Assembly (NCBI GenBank): GCA_002281535.1 | Contig: NCGD01000011.1 | Span: 24,338 to 88,337, forward strand | Direction of reading: 5' to 3' | DNA length: 64,000 bases | Source: Sphingomonas sp. 28-63-12 | GTDB lineage: Bacteria; Pseudomonadota; Alphaproteobacteria; Sphingomonadales; Sphingomonadaceae | Shown: piece by piece, positions 55,476-64,000 of the stretch | Position numbering within the stretch: the first letter of the stretch is position 1 | Layout of the letters: each line of letters opens with the position of its first letter | The notes under the pieces: generated by a model | Databases searched by the model: none | Seen by the model: only the letters and a program-made list of their open reading frames with translations | Told to the model about the DNA's origin: nothing | Made by a program: the position numbers and the translations under genes

Positions 55476-57239
55476 TCACTTCCGGCCGAACAGCTTTTCG
55501 ATGTCGCCATGCGCCAGCTTCACCCAGGTCGGGCGGCCATGGTTGCATTGGCCGGAATGCGGCGTGACCTCCATTTCGCGCAGCAGGGCGTTCATTTCGG
55601 CAACCGACAACACACGCCCTGCCCTGACCGATCCGTGGCAGGCCATGGTCGCCGCGACATGATCCAGGCGTTCCTTGAGCGACAGCGCATCGTCATAGGC
55701 GGCAAGTTCATCGGCGAGATCGGTGACAAGTCCGATGACATCCCCCTGCCCGAGCATCGCCGGCACGCTCCGCACCAGCATCGCCCGTGGGCCGAACCGT
55801 TCGAGATCGAGCCCGAATTCGGCCAGTTCCGCGATGCGCGCGTCGAGGCGGTCGCAGGCGGTTTCGTCGAGCTCGACCACTTCGGGTAGCAGAAGCGCCT
55901 GCGCGGCAATACCGCCGCCCGCCATGCCGCGCCGCATACGTTCGAGCACCAGCCGTTCATGGGCGGCATGCTGGTCGACGATCACCAGCCCATCCTCGGC
56001 TTCCGCGACGATGTAGGTTTTGGCCACCTGCCCGCGCGCAACGCCCAGCGGAAAGGTGATGGTCTCTGGCGGTGGCGCATAAGCCGGTTCGGCACGGCCT
56101 TGCGGCGGCGGCGTGGTGAAGCTGGGGCGACGATCATAGACCGCCGAATGACTGGCCGCGCCGTGCCCCCAAATCTCCGGCTGTAGCGATGCCGCGCCCA
56201 TCGGTTCACTGGTCCAGGCGGCCAGCGCGGCGTCGTCAGGCCGCTGCATACTGCGATGGCCCGCTTCTCCCAAAGCGCGCTTCAATCCGCTGACAATCAG
56301 CCCGCGCACCAGCGCCGGATCGCGGAAGCGCACTTCGGTTTTCGCCGGGTGGACATTCACATCGACCATGTCAGTTGGCACGTCGAGGAACAGCGCAACG
56401 ACGGCATGCCGGTCGCGCGCCAGCACATCGGCATAGGCACCGCGCACCGCGCCAACCAGCAACCGGTCTTTGACCGGGCGACCGTTGACGAACAGATATT
56501 GATGATCGGCAATGCCCCGGTTGAAGGTCGGCAGACCGGCCACCCCGCCAAGCGTAATACCGTCGCGCTCCAGATCGACCGCCACGCTGTTCTCGATCAG
56601 CGCGCGGTCAGTCAGCGCGGCGACGCGGTGTGGCCGATCGGCGGCCGGCGCGACATTCAGGGCACTGCGCCCGTCATGCTCCAGCGCGAAACCGATTTCG
56701 GGCCGCGCCATTGCCAGCCGCCGGACCACGTCCATACAGGCGGCATATTCGGCGCGCGCACTGCGCAGGAACTTGCGGCGCGCCGGTACGCGCCCGAACA
56801 ACGCCTCGACCCGAACGCGCGTCCCCGGTGGCAGCCCGGCCGGGCCCTCGCTGATCAACAGGCCATTGTCGACGATCCGCTGCCAGCCCTCGCTGCCGCG
56901 TACCCGGCTTTCGAGCGTCATCCGTGCAACACTGGCGATTGACGGGAGCGCCTCGCCGCGAAAACCAAGTGTCGTCACGGCCTCAATCAGCTCGTCGGGC
57001 AGTTTGGAAGTGGCATGTCGTTCCAGAGCTAGCGCCATGTCGCCAGGTGCCATGCCGATTCCGTCGTCGATCACTTCGACCAGATCGATGCCGCCCCCTG
57101 CCAGCCTGACAGAAATCCGCGTCGCGCCCGCATCGAGCGCGTTTTCAACGAGTTCCTTCAACGCGCTGGCGGGGCGTTCCACCACTTCACCGGCAGCGAT
57201 GCGATTGACGAGATGTTCTGGTAAGCGGCGTATTGACAT
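55476..57239 (-). CDS. mutL: DNA mismatch repair protein MutL
   Basis: 587 residues. GHKL ATPase: LVENALDAGATRIS, DDGIGMAPGDM, TLGFRGEALPSIASVA. The C-terminal domain has DQHAAHERLVLE, which fits the DQHA(X2)E(X4)E endonuclease motif, plus ACHGSVRAG and QCNHGRPT zinc-site motifs, so this MutL should nick DNA itself. Consistent with absence of MutH outside gammaproteobacteria. Confidence 0.96.
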   Translation of the reverse strand: MSIRRLPEHLVNRIAAGEVVERPASALKELVENALDAGATRISVRLAGGGIDLVEVIDDGIGMAPGDMALALERHATSKLPDELIEAVTTLGFRGEALPSIASVARMTLESRVRGSEGWQRIVDNGLLISEGPAGLPPGTRVRVEALFGRVPARRKFLRSARAEYAACMDVVRRLAMARPEIGFALEHDGRSALNVAPAADRPHRVAALTDRALIENSVAVDLERDGITLGGVAGLPTFNRGIADHQYLFVNGRPVKDRLLVGAVRGAYADVLARDRHAVVALFLDVPTDMVDVNVHPAKTEVRFRDPALVRGLIVSGLKRALGEAGHRSMQRPDDAALAAWTSEPMGAASLQPEIWGHGAASHSAVYDRRPSFTTPPPQGRAEPAYAPPPETITFPLGVARGQVAKTYIVAEAEDGLVIVDQHAAHERLVLERMRRGMAGGGIAAQALLLPEVVELDETACDRLDARIAELAEFGLDLERFGPRAMLVRSVPAMLGQGDVIGLVTDLADELAAYDDALSLKERLDHVAATMACHGSVRAGRVLSVAEMNALLREMEVTPHSGQCNHGRPTWVKLAHGDIEKLFGRK

Positions 57240-57414
57240 GGGGGGCGGTCTAGCCCAATCGGCGGCATTCCGCGACCCGCATCAACAACCAACCAGAGCG
57301 TGGATTTTCCAAGCTTTGCCGGTTTCGACTAGGCTTATCAGGTTGGCGTCGGAAGCGGAATGAAAGTGCGAACTGCTGTCGTCGGGACGGACGCGGCCAT
57401 TGACGGGAATGTAG

Positions 57415-58455
<1,041 letters not shown>

Positions 58456-58472
58456 GCGGGGCGATAGCGTAG

Positions 58473-59354
58473 ATGGCACTGGCGTCGTCTCGTCCCCGGC
58501 GCCCCGGCTTCTCCCGACGGGCACAATATGGCCTGTTCATGAGTTATGTCGTGGCTGTCGCCGGCTCGCTGGTGGCGGCGGCGTTGCTTGCCTTGTCGAC
58601 TTTCGATCCGTCGACCTTCGCCGCATTGCGTCTGGCGGTTGCCGAGCTGACGACGCCGGTGTCGGCTGGGGTTGGCGCGATTGGCCGCGGCATAATTTCG
58701 GTGCCAGCCGCAATCGGCGATTATTTCGCCGTCAAGCAACGCAACGAAGCGCTGCGCAAGCAGATTGCCGATTCGCATGCGGTACTGATGCGCGCCCGGG
58801 CGCTGTCCTATGACAACCGCCGGCTCAAGCGGCTGCTGCAGCTGCGTGAACGAACCAGTGATCCGGTGGCAACGGCCCGGCTGGTCAGCTCCAGCGCGTC
58901 AAGCACCCGGCGCTTTGCGATGCTCAACGCTGGCTTCCGGCAGGGCGTAGCGGCAGGGCAGCCAGTGCGCGGTCCCGAAGGCCTGATCGGGCGCATCCTC
59001 GAAGCCGGGCCGAATACCGCCCGGGTACTGCTGCTGACCGATCCTGAGAGTATTGTCCCGGTGCGCCGGACGCGCGACGGCCTGCCCGCGATCGCCGCCG
59101 GCCGGGGTGACGGCTGGATCGAGATCCGCTCGGTCAACCTGATCAACGCGACCTTTCTGCCGGGGGACGTGCTGATCACCTCGGGCACGGGCGGGATCTA
59201 CGCACCCAACATCCCTGTTGCGCGCGTCGTTCGCAAGGGCAATGACGTCGCGCTAGCGCGGACCTTTACCCAGCCCGACACGCTTGATTTCGCGCTGGTC
59301 CAAAAGACCTTCATGGCAATGCCGCCTGCCGAGGTGCAGGGCCCCAAGCCGTGA
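58473..59354 (+). CDS. mreC: Rod-shape protein MreC
   Basis: 293 residues: one N-terminal membrane helix (about 25-50), a coiled-coil (QRNEALRKQIADSHA), then a periplasmic double beta-barrel (LNAGFRQGVAAGQPVRGP, LLLTDPESIVPV, GDVLITSGTGGIYAPNIPVA). Scaffold for PBP2. Starts 17 bases after mreB; the end overlaps mreD by four bases. Confidence 0.95.
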   Translation: MALASSRPRRPGFSRRAQYGLFMSYVVAVAGSLVAAALLALSTFDPSTFAALRLAVAELTTPVSAGVGAIGRGIISVPAAIGDYFAVKQRNEALRKQIADSHAVLMRARALSYDNRRLKRLLQLRERTSDPVATARLVSSSASSTRRFAMLNAGFRQGVAAGQPVRGPEGLIGRILEAGPNTARVLLLTDPESIVPVRRTRDGLPAIAAGRGDGWIEIRSVNLINATFLPGDVLITSGTGGIYAPNIPVARVVRKGNDVALARTFTQPDTLDFALVQKTFMAMPPAEVQGPKP

Positions 59355-59956
59355 GTGACCCGGTCCTCGGCCCGTATGATGCCAACGCGCCGCGGCAGTC
59401 CGCCTGGACCATCCCGGCGCTATCGGTGATGGCTGGCTCGGCGTTGACGCTGTTGCCGATGATCTTTACCTTCCCGATCCTCCCGCCATTCGGCCTGATG
59501 ATGCTGCTCGGCTGGCGATTGGCGCGGCCCGATTCCTTGCCGATCTGGGCACCGCTGTTGCTTGGCCTGTTCGATGATCTGATCAGCGGCCAGCCCTTTG
59601 GCAGCTCGATGCTGTTATGGATGATCAGTTTTCTTGTCATTGATCTGCTCGATCAACGGCTGGTGTGGCGCGATTTCTGGCAGGATTGGTTGCTCGCCGC
59701 CGGCGGCATTGCAGCCACGCTCATCGCAGGACGATTGATAGCGTCCCCGATCGGGGCGCATGTCGATACTGTGCTGTTGCTCCAGGTGATCGTCTCGATT
59801 GGTGCTGGCGGCGCGGATGGGCTGGCTGGCGATCGCCGAAAACGAACATTATCAGATGATGGCGGAAAGCAACCGCGTCAACATGACGCTGATGCCGCCG
59901 CGTCGCGGCTGGATCGTCGATCGCCACGGCGTGCCGATCGCCAACAACCGCACTGA
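59351..59956 (+). CDS. mreD: Rod-shape protein MreD, 3' end replaced by out-of-frame sequence
   Basis: The first about 149 residues form a normal multi-helix MreD (ALSVMAGSALTLLPMIFTFP, FDDLISGQPFGSSMLLWMIS). After VLLLQVIVSI the frame enters the coding sequence of mrdA out of phase, giving a hydrophilic, Arg/Asp-rich tail to 59956. The natural last helix end and stop are absent. This fits a deletion joining mreD to the early part of mrdA near 59795. Confidence 0.85.
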   Translation: MSDPVLGPYDANAPRQSAWTIPALSVMAGSALTLLPMIFTFPILPPFGLMMLLGWRLARPDSLPIWAPLLLGLFDDLISGQPFGSSMLLWMISFLVIDLLDQRLVWRDFWQDWLLAAGGIAATLIAGRLIASPIGAHVDTVLLLQVIVSIGAGGADGLAGDRRKRTLSDDGGKQPRQHDADAAASRLDRRSPRRADRQQPH

Positions 59957-61793
59957 TTTCCGGGTCGATATCATTCCCGATCGCCTGCAGGACAAGGATC
60001 GCGTCTTTGCCCTGCTGCGGGAAATTCTGGGCCTTGATCCCGAAGACATCGAACGGATCAAGCTCGATCTGAAGGGGGCGGCGGGTTTCCAGCCGGTGCA
60101 GGTTGCCCAAAATCTTGATTGGGAGCGCTTCGCTGCCGTTAGCGTGCGCCTCCCCGAACTGCCAGGCATTGCCCCGACGCGGGGCTTTGCGCGCAACTAT
60201 CCCGGTGGTGCCGCTGTCGCGCATCTAACCGGCTATGTCGGCTCGGCATCGGCCGAGCAATATCGCAAGACGCGTGATCCCCTGCTCGTCACGCCTGGCT
60301 TCAAACTGGGCAAGGATGGGCTCGAAAAAGCGCTGGAACGCGACCTGCGCGGCGTTCCTGGCGCCAAGCGCATTGAAGTGACCGCGCGTGGCCGGCTGGT
60401 GCGCGAACTGGCTTCCCGCCGTGACCAGCCCGGCAAGACCGCGCGGCTCACCATCGATATCGGCCTGCAGGAATATGCAGCGCGGCGGCTTGGCACCAAT
60501 TCCGGATCGGCGGTCGTGATCGATTGCCATAGCGGCGAGATGCTCGCGATGGTGTCGATGCCGGCTTATGACCCGAACAGCTTTTCGGACGGTATCAGCC
60601 ATCTTGAATGGCAGATGTTGTCCGACGATGATCACGTGCCGCTGATGAACAAGACACTGCAGGGGCTTTATCCCCCCGGCTCTACGGTCAAGCCGATGAA
60701 CGCGCTGGCGCTCCTCGCGGCCGGCGTCGCGCCCAGCGATCGGGTCACCTGCTCTGGTGCACTGCGCGTCGGCAATGGTGTGTTCCACTGCCACAAGCGC
60801 GGTGGCCATGGCGCGCTCGACATGAAAAATGCGGTCATGCAGAGCTGCGATATCTATTTTTACGAAATGGCGCGGCGGCTTGGCTATGATCGGATCGCGC
60901 CGATCGCGCGACTGGTCGGCCTGGGGCAGAAATTCGATCTCCCCTTCGCCTCGCAACGCTTCGGCACGATGCCAGACCCGGCCTGGAAGCTTGCCAAATA
61001 CAAAGAGCAATGGACGGTCGCAGATTCGCTCAATGCGTCGATCGGCCAGGGCTATGTGCTTGCCAATCCACTCCAGCTGGCGGTGATGGCCTCGCGCATA
61101 GCCTCGGGCCGGCAGTTGCAGCCGACCATCCTCGCCGAACAGGTGCAGCGCTCGGCACCACCGCTCGGCATCGATCCCGAGCATCTCGCCCGGGTCCGCG
61201 ATGCGATGTACGGCGTCGTCAACGAAGGCGGCACCGGTGGCGCGGCCAAGTTGCTGGTTCCAGGGGTGGCGCTGGCCGCCAAGACCGGCACCGCCCAGGT
61301 GCGCCGCATCACGCAGTCCGAACGCGCATCGGGCGTGCTCAAAAACGGTCAGCTCCCCTTCAAGCTGCGCGATCACGCCCTGTTCGTCTGCTTCGCACCG
61401 GCTGATAATCCGCGCTATGCAGCCGCGATCGTGCTCGAACATAACGGCCATACCGTCCGCAACCTCGACACGCCGATGATCGGCCGAGACATCATGACCT
61501 ATTTGTTCGATCGTGATCGGGCGATCGCGTCGCTGGCCGAGATCGAGCCGAGCTGGGGCGGCGATATCCGCACGCGCATGGCCGCCAATGCCGAGGAATA
61601 TCGCCTGGCAACCAATGCGGCGCCGGCAGCGGCCGCTGCAGCGGCGGCGACAGAGGCCGATGCGACCGCTGCTACCGAGGCGCCCGCGGTGACCGCAGCC
61701 GCAGCAGCAAGCAACACAACAGCAGCGATTGTCGGCAACACCAGCGAAGGCGGGATTGCCGCTGAGGGCTCGACAGAGTCGCCCGAGCCATGA
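59799..61793 (+). CDS. mrdA: Penicillin-binding protein 2, N-terminus missing
   Basis: Transpeptidase for lateral wall elongation. The catalytic parts are intact: GLYPPGSTVKP (nucleophile Ser about residue 295), SLNASIGQGYVLANP and KTGTAQV (Lys about residue 495). The long Ala/Thr-rich C-terminal tail is variable. The frame starts only at GTG 59799 with LAARMGWLAIAENEHYQMMAE; the usual about 30 cytoplasmic and first membrane-helix residues are lost and a stop lies just upstream in frame. Without them the membrane anchor would be only about 13 hydrophobic residues. Confidence 0.9.
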   Translation: MVLAARMGWLAIAENEHYQMMAESNRVNMTLMPPRRGWIVDRHGVPIANNRTDFRVDIIPDRLQDKDRVFALLREILGLDPEDIERIKLDLKGAAGFQPVQVAQNLDWERFAAVSVRLPELPGIAPTRGFARNYPGGAAVAHLTGYVGSASAEQYRKTRDPLLVTPGFKLGKDGLEKALERDLRGVPGAKRIEVTARGRLVRELASRRDQPGKTARLTIDIGLQEYAARRLGTNSGSAVVIDCHSGEMLAMVSMPAYDPNSFSDGISHLEWQMLSDDDHVPLMNKTLQGLYPPGSTVKPMNALALLAAGVAPSDRVTCSGALRVGNGVFHCHKRGGHGALDMKNAVMQSCDIYFYEMARRLGYDRIAPIARLVGLGQKFDLPFASQRFGTMPDPAWKLAKYKEQWTVADSLNASIGQGYVLANPLQLAVMASRIASGRQLQPTILAEQVQRSAPPLGIDPEHLARVRDAMYGVVNEGGTGGAAKLLVPGVALAAKTGTAQVRRITQSERASGVLKNGQLPFKLRDHALFVCFAPADNPRYAAAIVLEHNGHTVRNLDTPMIGRDIMTYLFDRDRAIASLAEIEPSWGGDIRTRMAANAEEYRLATNAAPAAAAAAAATEADATAATEAPAVTAAAAASNTTAAIVGNTSEGGIAAEGSTESPEP

Positions 61794-62908
61794 GTTCGAA
61801 ATATGAATTTGTGCCGGCCCCGCTGGCCCAGCTGCCTTGGCGGATCATCCTGCTGGTGCTCGGCATCGGCTGTTTCGGCCTGGTTATCCTCTATTCGGCA
61901 GCCAGCGGATCGCTGCGCCCCTGGGCACTCCCACAAGGCATCAGGCTGTTTGCCTTTCTGGCCGGTGCCGTCGTGCTGTCGCGCGTGCGCGAGAACATCT
62001 GGGGCTCGATCGCCCTGCCCGGCTATGGCCTGCTTGTCTTCCTGCTGCTGCTCGTCGAACTGATCGGCGCCGTGCGCGGCGGTGGCCAGCGCTGGCTCGA
62101 TATTGGCCTTGGCATCCGGCTGCAACCTTCCGAGCTGATGAAGCCCTGGATCGTGCTCGCCGTCGCCAAATTCTATGATCTTCTGCCCCCCAATGAAACC
62201 CGGCGCTTCGGTGCGATCTGGCCGGCGGCGGTGTTGATCGGCATCCCGGCCCTGCTGGTGATGAAGCAACCCGATCTCGGCACCGCGTTGATGATCGTCG
62301 GCGGCGGCGTGACGGTGATGTTTCTCGCCGGCGTCCCGCTGCGCCTGTTCATTGGCGGCGCGCTTGCGCTGGCGGCGGCGATTCCACTGGCGGTAAATTT
62401 CCTGCTGCACGGCTATCAGCGCAACCGGATTCTCGTTTTCCTCAATCCGGAAAGCGATCCGCTTGGCACCGGCTATCATATCAGCCAGTCCAAGATCGCG
62501 ATCGGCTCGGGCGGCATTTTCGGCAAGGGCTTCCTCAACGGCACCCAGAGCCACCTCGATTATCTGCCCGAAGGCCATACCGATTTCATCTTCGCTACTA
62601 TGGCGGAGGAATGGGGCCTGTTTGGCGGCCTGCTGCTGATCCTCGCCTTTTTCCTCGTGATCAATTGGGGAATCAGCGTGGCGATGCGCGCCCAGACCCG
62701 CTTTGCCCGGCTGGCGGCAGCGGGTCTGGCCAGCACGATCTTCTTCTATGTGGCGATTAATCTGTTGATGGTCATGGGCTTGGCCCCCGTGGTTGGCATC
62801 CCGCTGCCACTGGTGAGCTATGGCGGCTCGGCCCAGATGACGGTGCTGATCTGCCTCGGCATTTTGATGTCGATTGACCGCCAGAACCGGCAAGTTGTCC
62901 GCTGGTAG
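61790..62908 (+). CDS. rodA: Peptidoglycan polymerase RodA
   Basis: SEDS-family glycosyltransferase working with PBP2. 372 residues, ten membrane helices. Signatures: QRWLDIGLGIRLQPSELMKPW, KQPDLGTALMI, SGGIFGKGFLNGTQSHLDY-like block and PLPLVSYGGSAQMTVLI. ATGA overlap with mrdA shows coupling. Confidence 0.97.
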   Translation: MSSKYEFVPAPLAQLPWRIILLVLGIGCFGLVILYSAASGSLRPWALPQGIRLFAFLAGAVVLSRVRENIWGSIALPGYGLLVFLLLLVELIGAVRGGGQRWLDIGLGIRLQPSELMKPWIVLAVAKFYDLLPPNETRRFGAIWPAAVLIGIPALLVMKQPDLGTALMIVGGGVTVMFLAGVPLRLFIGGALALAAAIPLAVNFLLHGYQRNRILVFLNPESDPLGTGYHISQSKIAIGSGGIFGKGFLNGTQSHLDYLPEGHTDFIFATMAEEWGLFGGLLLILAFFLVINWGISVAMRAQTRFARLAAAGLASTIFFYVAINLLMVMGLAPVVGIPLPLVSYGGSAQMTVLICLGILMSIDRQNRQVVRW

Positions 62909-63012
62909 AAAAAGCGGCGCAAAGGGGTTTGCAATCCCCGCAAGCCGGTGCTAACCGCCCACCTCCGATCGCGAGCGCGCCCGCCATGGCGCCCAACCCT
63001 CGCTCCGGAGAT

Positions 63013-63088
<76 letters not shown>

Positions 63089-63235
63089 TAAAATCAATGA
63101 TTTAGCTCGTGTCGGCAGCAATTCGCAGGTCGGCGAGTGCAGCTCAGCAATCAGATAGCAATCAGCCGGAGCAAATTCGTCTGAGCGGTGCTATACCAAA
63201 CTTCTCAGATGATTTGGGCGATGCGGGAAGCGGCA

Positions 63236-63793
63236 ATGATCAAGCGGCTGGTGGAGGATTGCCTAACCCTTGACCTGGCCTGGCTCATGCGCTTGGGGCC
63301 GATCGCCGCTGGTCAGGTAGGCAGTGGTGAAATCCATTGGGCCGATAGTGGAGCGCCTGTCCGATCGGCGCGATTTCGACTAGATTTGCGGACTGCGCAT
63401 GGCGCAAACCTAACCGTCAGCAGCGGAGCAATAAATCAATCGATCGCTCTTGTCGCGGTAGCTCAGCATTTTGGCGGGCATCGGTGGTGGTTTCGTTGCC
63501 CGGTGACGAACGAGCGGGCTCGCATATTGCTTCTGCCGCCGGAGGGCTCGCGGTTTGCCAGCCGGAAGGCTTTAAAGCTGGCCTACCGCGTTGAACGGCT
63601 TGCGCGTTTCGATCGGTCGTTCGAGAAGATGTTTCGGATGCAGCGAAAATTGAACGGCGCACAGGGGCTGGGTGCAGGACTGGCCCGACCGAAAGGTATG
63701 TGGAAAAAAACCTTTGCCCGCCATACGCAACGCTTCGAAATTTTTGATATAGCTTGTGCCGAGAAGATAGCCGCAATGATTGTAAACGCCTGA
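63236..63793 (+). CDS. Hypothetical protein next to tRNA-Lys
   Basis: 185 residues from ATG 63236 (GGGAAG upstream; ATG 63221 is possible). Central region has FGGHRWWFRCPVTNERARIL (one Cys), then a basic stretch RKALKLAYRVERLARFDRSF and KLNGAQGLGAGLARPKGMWK. I recall similar proteins in mobile regions of proteobacteria but no function. Base composition is lower in G+C than the mre genes and the region is downstream of a tRNA, both mild hints of acquired DNA. The 207 bases after it hold a possible GCCCCGGT/ACCGGGG hairpin at 63798-63828 and no gene. Confidence 0.65.
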   Translation: MIKRLVEDCLTLDLAWLMRLGPIAAGQVGSGEIHWADSGAPVRSARFRLDLRTAHGANLTVSSGAINQSIALVAVAQHFGGHRWWFRCPVTNERARILLLPPEGSRFASRKALKLAYRVERLARFDRSFEKMFRMQRKLNGAQGLGAGLARPKGMWKKTFARHTQRFEIFDIACAEKIAAMIVNA

Positions 63794-64000
63794 CGGGGCC
63801 CCGGTAGCATTTTTGCGGACCACCGGGGGGCAGCCTTCTTTTTCGGTCGCAACGGACTTGACCGATCAGGCTCGCGCAATGGATTCTATTTTTTCTGGTC
63901 GAAGGATGACGAAGGGCTCAAAAATATAGTCTTACGAGCGCCAAAATGCCGACCACGGCGATTATTGATGATGCAATCAAATTAAGACGCAATAGCTTAG

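Noticed and set aside
61615-61793. Ala-rich low-complexity end of mrdA as a possible insertion
   Set aside because: Codon use continues smoothly and rodA overlaps its stop; variable C-terminal tails are common in this protein.
61499-62893. Long minus-strand open frame opposite rodA and the end of mrdA
   Set aside because: Gln/His/Arg-rich with no motif; rodA and mrdA on the plus strand are clear.

Overview
The window is a gene-dense, high-GC chromosomal segment of an alphaproteobacterium, most likely a sphingomonad (Sphingomonadaceae or a close relative). This assignment is inferred from gene content and order: a clustered Entner-Doudoroff set (zwf, pgl, edd, glk, eda), a TonB-dependent receptor with a separate TonB, an ETF-ubiquinone oxidoreductase, a YbjN-domain protein, and the protein style throughout. 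No rRNA, CRISPR array, transposase, phage gene or plasmid gene was found. Almost everything is housekeeping or ordinary accessory sequence.

Layout. 1-3.2 kb: the tail of an unknown gene, a histidine-kinase-like membrane protein, a GST-family protein and peptide deformylase. 3.2-13.5 kb: recR (minus) diverges from fmt-truA (plus). These converge on a long minus-strand run: ETF-QO, TPR protein, ispE, N-formylglutamate amidohydrolase family protein, small lipoprotein, NAD(P)HX repair enzyme, RlmD-type methyltransferase. 13.6-19.6 kb: a UDG-fold protein, soluble lytic transglycosylase and moaB in an overlapping operon, then a YbjN protein, a VOC protein, a PA0069-type radical SAM protein and a membrane-anchored cyclic-nucleotide-binding-like protein. 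19.6-29 kb: a minus-strand run lolC/E-like, lolD, small secreted protein, GNAT, glutathione peroxidase, TMEM175-type channel, dnaE, acyl-CoA ligase. 29-35.6 kb: TonB-dependent receptor, Hsp20 with a ROSE-like RNA thermometer, TonB, pyrG, secG. 35.7-43.9 kb: MarR-like regulator, SH3-like protein, argC, then zwf-pgl-edd-glk-eda and a racemase-fold protein. 44-50 kb: fatty-acid synthesis cluster (fabD, fabG, acpP, fabF, mltG on the minus strand) and a GT39-like membrane glycosyltransferase. 50-53 kb: secreted unknown, RcnB-like protein, rpsF-rpsR-rplI. 53-57 kb: small secreted proteins, CehA/McbA-type PHP hydrolase, mutL. 57.4-63 kb: rod-shape operon mreB-mreC-mreD-mrdA-rodA. 63-64 kb: tRNA-Lys(CTT) and an unknown protein.

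Functional links. zwf to eda convert glucose and glucose-6-phosphate to pyruvate and glyceraldehyde-3-phosphate. The fab genes plus acpP build fatty acids. The mre/mrdA/rodA set, slt and mltG shape and cut peptidoglycan. LolCD-type proteins release lipoproteins to the outer membrane.

The most notable observations are lesions and degenerate active sites inside ordinary genes. rpsF has lost about 150 nt internally with a frameshift. The end of mreD and the start of mrdA appear to be missing. A TPR gene has no normal start codon. A kinase-like protein lacks the phosphoacceptor His, and a racemase-fold protein lacks both catalytic Cys. The clearest regulatory elements are a sigma-32-type promoter plus ROSE-like thermometer before hsp20, a perfect 9+9 inverted repeat before the TonB-dependent receptor, and an orphan strong terminator at 29.2 kb that may end an unannotated small RNA. 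I did not find a convincing new multi-gene system.
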